A program made the translations under genes and the position numbers. A stretch of 64,000 nt of DNA. Origin: Strongylocentrotus purpuratus (Eukaryota; Echinodermata; Echinoidea; Camarodonta; Strongylocentrotidae). The notes beneath the pieces were generated by a model, which was given only the letters and a program-made list of their open reading frames with translations, was not told where the DNA came from and searched no databases. Below, in pieces: positions 56,001-64,000 of this stretch (position 1 is its first letter; the number at the start of each line of letters is the position of its first letter). The stretch spans positions 17,538,809 through 17,602,808 of the forward strand of contig NW_022145612.1 in the NCBI RefSeq assembly GCF_000002235.5. Reading direction: 5' to 3'.

Positions 56001-59000
56001 ATTGAAGTGGTGTACAACTGTACATGTATCTTGTAAATCTTTTCTTCAAAATCAAGAACATTTTACAAAGGTACAATAGCACGATAAAACGGTATTATTT
56101 TAAGTGCAATGGTTTTTTCTTCTTCAATACACATGCTGCAAATTCAACGAAACTTAATCTTGTCCTTTTAATAATGTACACATTTTGAACGCATGACATA
56201 CATGTAAGTACCAATGGATTTTTACAAGTTCTACCATCGTCTCCATCCCACTTGTTTTGCAATATGTTAAACACCCAAATACTGTATGGTTATAAATCTG
56301 TAACTGCATTGTACTTAGCAACATCATGTGTAAAATGGCGACTGGCTGGAATGCTCCCCAGGGAGTGGAGAATGTGCATACCTTGTGTGCGGGTAAGCCT
56401 GGATCCGATGACCGGGGTAATAATATGTTCCGCGCCTAGAAACGTAGTATTAGGCGCATTATAAATGTGAGCTATTATTATTATTATTATCAGTGTGAAG
56501 TTCCAGCGAGAAAGGTTGAAAAGGGCAACGAAGCAGTTGAAAATACTAATTTAGGAGTCAAGGGGGGGGGGGGGGGCTAATTTGATAGCCGTCCTACTAG
56601 TATTTGACCACCAGGATTAAATTAAGAGAGGCAAGAACTCAGGGGCTGGCTTATAGAGCCTCTGTAATTATGTTACGGGTTTCCTAGTGACTGCATCTTC
56701 AGCGTCTGCTGCATGCTTGCAGGGTTGGAGAAAATAAGAAGGAAAGAGTCGCATTTGAAATGGATGGAGAAGTGTTGCATTGGAAAAGGGATGAAGATTC
56801 TCTTCTTTTTTTGGGGGGGGGGGGGAGAGAAGAGACATAATAGAAAGTATTCAGAGCGTCAAACATTGCAAACATGGGGCAGAATTTGAATTCAGAAGAT
56901 ATAAAGTAGTATCACAAAGTGTCAAGTTATTCATATGTTTAGGGGTCTAGTGAATTTACATATTTTTTGAATAACCTCTGTCTTGTAAGTAAAAACGAAA
57001 ATTTGATCATCCTCCTACTAGTATTTGACCACCAGGATTAAATCAAGAGAGGCAAGAACTCAGGGGTTGGCTTATAGAGCCTCTGTAATTATGTTAGGGG
57101 TTTCCTAGTGACTGCATTTTTGGCGTCTGCTGCATGCTTGCAGGGCTGGAGTCCTCTCGATGGACTGTATTCTAGAGGATAAAGAGATAGAGAAAATAAG
57201 AACAAAAGAGTCGCATGTGAAATGGATGGAGAAGTGTTGCATTAATTGGAAAAGGGATGAAGATTTTTTTTTGGGGGGGGGGGGGGAGGGGAGAGAAGAG
57301 CATCAAACATTGCAAACATGGGGCAAACTTGGGATAAGCATGTCTCCAATCCCTCACCACTTGCCTGTGTCACAGAATTTGAATTCAGAGGATATACAAT
57401 GTGTATATAAAGTAGTAACACAAACTGTCAAGTTATTCATATTTTTTTGAGTTTAGTGAGTTTATATATATTTTTTAATTACCTCCATCTCGTTAGTAAA
57501 ATATATGAAAATTATTATAGTTTTTCAACAGCAGTAATGCTCATCTTCTATGGTTGATTGTACTGATAAATTTATCTAAAGAAGATCACAAATTCTTCTG
57601 GCTTCTGTATCTACATGTAATGCGCATATGAAAAAATTATCCTCATATCTCCAATATTCCTCCCCTCTGCTCTTAACTGGCGGGCCCCTTCGGTTGAGGA
57701 TAATGACTAGAGGGGCTTTATATGACTTTTCACACCATGAGCTGGGAGGCGGTTAAGGGGTTGTGGTGAACATTGCATATTTTGATTTAATATTATCCTT
57801 AGGGATAGAACATCATGTGGAACAGGAAATTAGTTTTAACATTGTTTTTTCTGCCTAGCCGATAATGAGCACTGTGGGCCAAGGGAGGATTGTGATTACG
57901 AAAACTCTCAAGCCTAATGAACAAACAGTACTGTGCATACTTATCTCTCTCTCTCTCTAAGCTACCGTATGTAATATGCAGGGTGTGCTACATGTACTGA
58001 CACATTGTATCCAGAAGTATGTGTGACCGATATGTATGATTCATGTCGATGAGTGTGCTGTAATATGATCCTGAATTCATAGCAACTACTATTAGTATGA
58101 CTTGAAGGTACTTGATACTATCAGCTGTATTATTAATTCACTGTGGATTTAAAGATAGCAGTTAAATCTTTGAATGAGATATACTGTACTGCACAGGAGA
58201 AGAGTAATAGGGAAACGGAAAATGTATTGTATGCAAATTATCCTGCAAATGTTCTGGATATATTTCCTGCTCAGCCATAGATCATACTACAGAGATAGCC
58301 ACTTATGTATATTGACATTGAGGAAAAGACCCTTAAGAATACCAGTTGATGGCATAATTGAAAAAAGGGAATGTCATTGTGTATCAAATGAATGAATGGT
58401 TATGAATGGTTATAAATGGAAAATGTGTGATACATTGATACACAATTTAAAATCATATGAAGAGATATAATACCAAGAAACAAATAAATGAATGAGTAAA
58501 TGAATGAATAAATAAATTAAAAAAATAAAAAAATAAAGGAATGAATGAATGAACGCTTGAATGAATGCTTGAATGAATGCTTGAATGAATGAATGCATGT
58601 AAAATTATTAGGAACCAGACAATATCTTTAGTATGAAACGAGTGTTGTACATGTTCCTGGTTGTTTAAACAGAAACAACAAAGAGTCATTTGGACTACTG
58701 AAAATGAGGGCAGGAACATTGAAATCGTGATTAGCATCATGGAGTCTGTAAATGAAAGTTGTAATCTATTGAAAATTATTGTTCAGCACATTTCTTTCTT
58801 TTTTTCTTTCTACCCCCTCTCTCTTTCTCTCTCCCCCTCTTTCTCTCTATCCTCTCTCGCCCCCTCCTCTCTCCCCCCTTATCTCTCTCTCCCCTGTCTC
58901 TTCCTTGCCCTCTTCTTGTCAAGATGTATTTTACCTTTGAAATGCTGCCGAATAAAAGAATTTAATGATATAATATTTTCTTTGTCTTTCTCATCTTTTT

Positions 59001-59099
59001 CCTTTTCACCTTTTCACCCTGCAGTTTGTTGGAGTTTTTGTCACCTACCGGTATCGGAACCTGAAGGATCCTAGGGCCAATCCCAACGCATTCCTCTGA
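47058..59099 (+). CDS. Tetraspanin of the TSPAN13/TSPAN31 group, complete, two alternative last exons
   Basis: Shared exons 47058-47120, 49070-49237, 50021-50236 and 51004-51102, then either 53766-53840 or 59025-59099; all phase 0, 206 aa either way. The start [17 protein letters not shown] matches the family start MVCGGFACSKN. Four membrane segments lie near residues 12-34, 44-66, 78-98 and 166-190. The large loop has the CCG motif (residues 129-131 in LCCCGF), further Cys residues, and N-glycosylation sites NETK (117) and NDTS (135). HHQVCLFF joined to [13 protein letters not shown] copies the TSPAN31 junction, which is why the acceptor at 50020 was chosen over 50008. Tetraspanins organise partner proteins in cell membranes. 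It cannot be assigned to TSPAN13 or TSPAN31 alone. Confidence 0.95.
48289..48368. repeat. Short inverted repeat in tetraspanin intron 1
   Basis: ACTTCAGTCTCTGTAATCG and its near-perfect reverse complement CGATTAGAGAGACTGAAGT lie about 40 bases apart in a CpG-richer block (48230-48370). The open frames on both strands here show no family resemblance. Confidence 0.5.
49551..49803. mobile_element. Inverted-repeat element, AGGCCTAAAATAAAAAC family, short copy
   Basis: Ends AGGCCTAAAC and TTTAAGGCCT, then shared TTGTATTGCCCTTTGCGACC and CCGACCGACCCATGTTTTGG with 30809-31268. About 200 bases shorter, lacking the middle. It lies in tetraspanin intron 2. Confidence 0.8.
50535..50653. repeat. Foldback element with GTTTCATAAA ends
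   Basis: Left GGGCCCTGTTTCATAAAACT, right AGTTTTATGACATGGGGCCC: inverted arms of about 20 bases around a GATTGGCTGAGATC core. It lies in tetraspanin intron 3. Confidence 0.75.
50797..50845. repeat. CCCCTGC heptamer array
   Basis: Six to seven copies of a 7-base unit in tetraspanin intron 3. Confidence 0.9.
51103..53765. other. Tetraspanin intron 4 up to the first terminal exon
   Basis: AT-rich sequence becomes strongly C-rich after about 52650. C-runs (52768-52780) and CT/CCCTA words lead into the 46-base minisatellite. The Pro/Ser-rich frames of up to 162 codons at 53087-53667 are translations of this pyrimidine tract. No other exon was found. Confidence 0.6.
53551..53735. repeat. 46-bp pyrimidine-rich minisatellite
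   Basis: Three near-identical units start at 53598, 53644 and 53690 (TACCCCCTCCTCGTCATCCC then ATAATCCCTACCCCATGCCC), with a worn unit before them from 53551. The array ends 30 bases before the 53766 acceptor, so it forms an extended pyrimidine tract for that exon. Confidence 0.95.
53766..53840 (+). CDS. Tetraspanin alternative terminal exon a (TSPAN31-like tail)
   Basis: The acceptor is CATCCCATAG. It is phase 0 and encodes 24 residues ending [16 protein letters not shown] plus TAA. The family tail is nearly identical (TSPAN31: [19 protein letters not shown]). It completes membrane segment 4 and the cytoplasmic tail. A candidate AATAAA lies 443 bases downstream at 54283. Confidence 0.9.
   Translation: MIGVWLAVKFRNQKDPRANPSAFL
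54283..54288 (+). terminator. Candidate polyadenylation signal for terminal exon a
   Basis: An AATAAA about 440 bases after the exon a stop. It would end the shorter transcript. No other support. Confidence 0.4.
56320..56490 (+). repeat. SINE-like repeat with ATT tail
   Basis: CCCCAGGGAGTGGAGAATG, GGATCCGATGACCGGGGTAA, CGCGCCTAGAAACG, TAGGCGCATTATAAATGTG, then ATT repeats. The tail architecture resembles 17640-17745. Family not identified. Confidence 0.5.
56578..57512. repeat. Two-copy tandem duplication, period about 421
   Basis: CCTACTAGTATTTGACCACC recurs at 56593 and 57014. Both copies carry GAGGCAAGAACTCAGGGG, TGCTGCATGCTTGCAGGG, a G-run and CATTGCAAACATGGGGCA. Each copy has its own insertions. 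Confidence 0.9.
58540..58600. repeat. AATG satellite
   Basis: Tandem GAATGAAT with GCTTGAATGAAT variants. The Ile/His/Ser-rich minus-strand frame is the translated repeat. Confidence 0.9.
58795..58905. repeat. CT/CCCT pyrimidine microsatellite
   Basis: Interrupted CT and CCCCCT runs, about 120 bases before the exon b acceptor. Confidence 0.85.
59025..59099 (+). CDS. Tetraspanin alternative terminal exon b (TSPAN13-like tail)
   Basis: A strong pyrimidine tract precedes the acceptor CCCTGCAG. It is phase 0 and encodes 24 residues ending [18 protein letters not shown] plus TGA. TSPAN13 ends [19 protein letters not shown]. The same length and phase as exon a, and a stop in each, make the two exons mutually exclusive ends of one gene. 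Confidence 0.9.
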   Translation, partial: FVGVFVTYRYRNLKDPRANPNAFL

Positions 59100-59404
59100 T
59101 CTGACAACATCTCAAAATCATCCTAGAGGATACATTTATAGATTCTTTTAAAAATTCATAACTTTAGATTGATTTGCACAAAATAGTGCAACATTTTTAG
59201 ATAAAAGATTGAGCAGTGCGATATAAACTAAACGTAAATATATTCATGATGTGGTTTTTATATCATTAATGACTACTGCCAATTTGTGGCAGGTTATATT
59301 AATCATACCATTATTCTATATTCATTTATGAGTTTGTACTTTCCATTTGAAGAACACTACAAATTGATTTAAGTTTTTCTGTGTGGCCTGTGGTTACTCA
59401 CTCC

Positions 59405-59410
59405 AATAAA
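59405..59410 (+). terminator. Polyadenylation signal for terminal exon b
   Basis: AATAAA 306 bases after the exon b stop, followed by a T/G-rich stretch (TGATGTGCTTGTTTTTG) of the kind that aids cleavage. This is the best-supported polyadenylation site in the window. Confidence 0.65.
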
Positions 59411-61057
59411 TTATGATGTGCTTGTTTTTGTAATTTGATATTTTTTTCAGCGTTCAGTTCAGACAAAGTGAGAGAGTGAAGATTTTTCCAACAAAGAAAA
59501 AAATAGGAGGATATAAAAATGGAACATTTCTGTAGCAAATTTTCATTTTAAATTAGGGAAGCTTTAGTACATGCAAGATCCAATGATTTTAAGATTTCTT
59601 GGCCTGTAGAGCTGCTGATTTGTTGTGATCAGCATAGGGTTTGTTAAAATGACATTTATATTATTATGGTGGTAGTAATGATTTGCTCCAGTGGCATACA
59701 GTATTACAAAAGTTTCCTTTGCGTGCAAATTACAAGTAATTTTATGATAGTAGTAAATTTTCATTTTAAAGGAGGGAAGTTTTTTAATATATGGATCATT
59801 AAAAACAAAATAAAAAAATATTTAGAACCCATCAACAAGCTACATGTAGGTGATAGAATATTCAACTTTGTTATTCAATGGAAATGATTTGCTGCACAAT
59901 GGCATATCCATACCACTAACTTCTAACTTACTCTCTTAATTTTTGGAATGGAAAATAACTTTTGTGGAAGCCAAATTATTGATCACTTCCTGTGGGCTTT
60001 GGAATAGAATCCACTCCTTTTTTAGTGGAATTCACTCCAAGAGAGTGATTGAATTGAGAGGGAGATTTATAATATCCCCTAAAAGTAAATTTCCATTCCT
60101 GTACTTTACGAGGGTGCTATTGTAGGTGTAGGTGACATGTCTGTTCTGCTGCAGTCACAGTATCACTCAATCGAAGCCTAGCCTTGAGGGTCATGTTTGG
60201 TTTGTATAGGGCCCCTGTATAGCACAATAAACACCCAATGGAGGCCATATTCTAATAGTGAACTCTCCACCCAAGACCCTCCTTCAAATTTACTCTATCC
60301 ATCATGAAATGCCACACACTAAACTTTAATAACTGCCATGTAATATCACATACATTGTACATTAATGTGCCGTAGCTATGGGCACTGCTGACAGTTCCTC
60401 GAAAAACATTGTTCTTTTTAAGATTTTCTGTACAGTGAGTACTATGGACATCCTCCTCCCTATCCCAAAATGGCCCTTATTGGCCTCTAGGCTTCACAGG
60501 ATGATGTGACCGCAGCATGATGCAGAAGGATACACAGATCTTATATGATATTTAGATCTTATTTGATAGGAAGTGATCTTCTGCTGATTTTATTTCATGT
60601 ATCATTTAATTACTTTTCATCTTTCTTTTCCTTCCTAGACCGATATATCAATGTTATGTGGCAATATGAGGTGTGTAGATTTTTCCATTAGAAGTTTAAT
60701 TGGACTGTATATAATTCTTTGGTAATTTGAGATGGTAAAGAGCTTTTTTATTTATTTCTTGTAATTGGGTGTATTCTGCCAGTGTATATTCCACACTGTA
60801 TTTAGGTGGGTGCTGAGTTTTCAAAATTGTACTCATGTTGTAAGGAGCAATCCGTATGTACTCTGCTTGCCAATGTCAAGCTATATTTACCAGAAAATAT
60901 TATTAGATGATATGTATGATGTCAGACGCTAGCTCAAGATAAGTATATTTAGGGAAATTACTGTCGTTCATTCAAAGCTAATAGAATCCATGCTTATTTT
61001 GTAGGTGTGACACAGATAGAGGATCGTGTAGTTGCATTGGTTTTAACATGGTCTGCT

Positions 61058-61120
61058 AACAACCAGAAGGATGTTAACTCATTTACATGAACACAGAGTT
61101 AACATCCTTCTGCCTCTGAA
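61058..61120. repeat. Foldback hairpin of the CCAGAAGG family
   Basis: CCAGAAGGATGTTAACTC pairs with GAGTTAACATCCTTCTG across about 17 bases. This is the cleanest of three related hairpins (see 7121-7176 and 11961-12034). Confidence 0.7.
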
Positions 61121-63074
61121 CAGACAATCTATGTTCTGACCAATGTATACTTGTAGCACAGGGCTAAATGTGTGTGAAGTAATCAAACAGATTTAGTCAT
61201 ACATGATATCTGTAGAAACATAAGGTGGCAATTCTGAAAGATATTGTTTGTCAGTTGAGCTGAATTAAGGAAGGAACTAGATTTTATGTCAAAGCGACAA
61301 AAAAATATTAAAATCACTGCTTATATATAATATTATATAAAGAGGAATAACATAACCCTGTTTATGTTCAAATATGATATTGTACCAAAATTCTTAGTTC
61401 AGTTTATCAAAGTAGTATTTAATCTTTAGGCAATCCTTTCCTAATTAATTTTTTTAATACAAATTCTCACACTGGTTCGAGTTATATGAGGTGAAGACTA
61501 TATTTATCGAAATGCTACATATTAGAATTGCTTGTCTATAGGGTTTCGGGTGCTCTCTTGGGTTCTGTCATTGGTGTATAATGTGTAGAGTTGTATGGGA
61601 GATGTATCGCTTAGTAATAAAGGAGGATGAATGTAAGATATTCAGGTAGTACTATAAACTGTTCATATACTCCTTATTCATTTCAGTAAATTTCAGATTT
61701 AGATTTTTGCCTTTCGTAATTTATTAACTTTGTTTTTCAAATGAGTGCGAGATGACTGTGTCAACTTCTTGTCATAAACTGGTGGTAATTTGTTTAGAAA
61801 TTCATGTAAATATTTGATAATATGGCTGCTGAAAAGTAGATTTGTTCTTGAATATAGGGAAAGGGTACTTAGCTTTTGATTCCTATATGTGTGCATGTAT
61901 TAGATTGAAGATTTTTCTCACCAAACAGGATGAGATGGATAACAGTAATGTAAAGAGGGTCAACATCATCTCCTGGAGCGTTGTATGTTTTGGGTAGAGT
62001 TATAGATCACCAACTTTATTGTAAACAATCTTTCATTTGCTCATTTCAATTAGATTGATGCTGTCTCTACAACTGTAAGGTTTTTTGACAGTGTGACAAC
62101 TTTGTAAATGCTCACACATTCATAATAATTCAATTGAGCTGCATTTACATGATGATGATGATGTATTTTGATAATATACCGGTAATCCCCACCAAAAGCT
62201 TAAAAGTTGCAATTACATCTATATCGAACCTCTGGTGAAGAGTTACCGTTTTGAATCTTGTGTCTTAACAAAACATAATGATTTATGTTCAGGTTGGTCT
62301 ATTATGCATCCACTGTATTCCATGGTTTTGGATGATGACATAGTGATACTAGTAATATTTGCCAAGATGCTGGACACAAATATTTTTTCTATCGGTGAAG
62401 AATGGTCAGGTTGTGTAACTTGCCATTTTCTTTGTTATTGCAAACCAAATTATTTGCAATACCAATGCTAATTAATCATTGATCTGAAGTTTGATCTGTT
62501 GTCCATGTGTTTTGTTTAAAGAGATATGAATGAACTTTGCATACAATTAAGATTTGGTTGGAATCATTTAAGATTATCACGACTATAAAGGATACGTGTA
62601 AAAGAAGTAATTCACTACCGATCATGTTTACAGACTAAAACATAACCCACACATAAGGCAGTCCAAGTAAAAGTTATTGAAATGAAACGCTACATTTATT
62701 ATAGTGGATTTGAAGTAGAAAAAAAAAGACATTGGAGATTTGAAATGCTCGACTAATCTTCCAAACTTAAGGGTTAAAAAAAGTGGAAATCTCACTGTTT
62801 GTTTCTGCTTTATTTATGAACCAATGCCCTTCCCTTTGTTCTACACCCTTGGTTCTATACATGTAATTATTTTCTATGACAATTTCCTTCGTACATTCCT
62901 TCCTAGTCGCAATGTGTATACGCTTAATGTAGCTGAAGCATTTATGACGCACCCCTAAAACGAATGGAATATGCCATCTGATTGCATGGTGTGTTATGAA
63001 TTCTAAAATGTAACAGGTATGTTCCATTCTTTCTGGAGGGTTGATCTTGACTTTTGGCATTTACATATGAATAT

Positions 63075-63452
63075 TAAATTGATATTGAATTTCATATATG
63101 GTCTATTGGTTTTTATTTATCTAAAACTGTTAAATTGTACGCTTGTACTATCACTGTGAATGAAGTAATGCATATATAATTAGTAAAATACTGGTGTAGA
63201 AGATATAGAAAATGCAAGTCAAACAGGAAGAGAGAGAGAGAAAGAAAGAGAGGGGGGCAATAGTAAATTGATATTGAATTTCGTATACTGGGTATGTTTT
63301 ATTGGTTGTATTTAACTAAAACTGAACTAGAGTTTGACATGTATTACCACCGTGAATTAAGTAAAGAATATGAGATTTGTAAAATACTGTTGAAGAAGAT
63401 GTTAAACGTGTAAGTCAAACAGGGAGAGAGAGAGAGAGAGAGAGTGTGTGCG
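63075..63452. repeat. Two-copy tandem duplication, period 189, with GA repeats
   Basis: TAAATTGATATTGAATTTC recurs at 63075 and 63264. Both copies continue through GTAAAATACTG and AAGTCAAACAGG and end in GA microsatellites, the second followed by a GT run to about 63490. Confidence 0.9.
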
Positions 63453-64000
63453 TGTGTGTGTGTGTGTGTGGTGTGTGCGTGTGTGTGTGTGTTTTGGTGG
63501 TGGAGGGGAGGGGGTAGAGCTAAAGCTATGGGAGGGGTGAGGTGGAAGTGAGAGCTGTGTACAGTTTGTTGAGGATGACGAAGAATAATGGAATCAATCC
63601 AAATAATTATTTATATTATTATTATTTCCACATGATGACATGTACCCACCATACATTCCTCGGTACAAGGCAGCGATTGACTTATTTGTAATACTTTCTT
63701 CCTTATTGTTCTTTTCATTCCTCCTAATTCCCATATCTAGCCAATATAATGCTGTTTCCTTACATGATTTCTGCTTCTTACTATCATCCCATATCCATAA
63801 TTTGAATCATGACCTTGTTAATAGCATGCAGTTACCTGCATCATATATATTTATATTCCAAGTGCGGTGAAATATAGCCAAGTTCATACCTATACAAAGA
63901 ACATAGTCAAGGTAAAAACACAATATTGCTTATTTCAGATTTATTACATGGATTACATTCTTTGCCGGATGGATGACAATTCATTTCATATAAACCAGAA

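Larger units (their letters stand above)
53841..59024. other. Between the two tetraspanin terminal exons
   Basis: It holds the 3' UTR of the exon a form, a SINE-like repeat (56320-56490), a tandem duplication (56578-57512), an AATG satellite (58540-58600) and CT microsatellites (58795-58905). CCCCACTATC words repeat at 55573-55610. No further exon is supported. Confidence 0.6.
59430..64000. other. AT-rich sequence after the tetraspanin gene
   Basis: No gene that I can support. It holds a foldback hairpin (61058-61120) and a tandem duplication with GA/GT repeats (63075-63490). One isolated 54-base open segment with splice-like edges (61929-61982) is discussed among the rejected items. Confidence 0.5.

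Noticed and set aside
61929-61982. A 54-base open segment between CCAAACAG and GTATGT that translates NSNVKRVNIISWSV, faintly like the end of the p24/TMED luminal region
   Set aside because: No neighbouring exon of that family was found on the same strand, and isolated open segments with splice-like edges arise by chance at this length.
63932-64000. Open segment after a TTTCAG at the window end (IYYMDYILCRMDD)
   Set aside because: Too short, cut by the window edge, no family resemblance.

Overview
The window looks like animal nuclear DNA, most probably an echinoderm (sea urchin or relative). The reasons are multi-exon genes with introns of 0.1 to 9.6 kb, many G/C homopolymer runs, abundant small elements ending in GTTTCATAAAG or GTTTCACAAAG, ATT-tailed SINE-like repeats, and one TSPAN13/31-type tetraspanin that resembles both vertebrate paralogues. 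The organism call is an inference from style, not a database match. I saw no bacterial, organellar, retroviral, Polinton, CRISPR, rRNA or tRNA features.

Layout. (1) 1-8488, plus strand: the 3' part of a coronin gene, closest by eye to coronin-2, with seven coding exons in the window. They cover the end of the beta-propeller, the coronin C-terminal extension, a long Ser-rich linker and a trimer-type coiled coil. (2) 8489-17991: tail-to-tail spacer and 3' UTRs with simple repeats and small transposons. (3) 17992-41835, minus strand: a complete carnitine palmitoyltransferase 1 gene. Seventeen coding exons, all with matching phases, give 772 aa (human CPT1A has 773). Its introns are full of small terminal-inverted-repeat elements. 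(4) 41836-47057: head-to-head spacer between CPT1 and the next gene, rich in G/C tracts. (5) 47058-59099, plus strand: a complete TSPAN13/31-like tetraspanin with four shared exons and two alternative terminal exons (206 aa with either). (6) 59100-64000: 3' UTR, then AT-rich sequence with repeats and no gene I can support.

The three genes do not form a pathway: actin binding, mitochondrial fatty-acid import and membrane organisation. The most striking observations are: a 67-bp copy of CPT1 exon 11 (65 of 67 bases identical) lying inverted in CPT1 intron 3, so that the pre-mRNA carries its own antisense match; a CPT1 that lacks most residues reported to set malonyl-CoA inhibition while keeping its catalytic residues; the paired tetraspanin last exons, whose products resemble the tails of the two vertebrate paralogues; and a family of about 500-bp TA-flanked inverted-repeat elements that carry a captured LINE reverse-transcriptase fragment. 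All exon calls are by eye from splice sites, phase and remembered family sequences.
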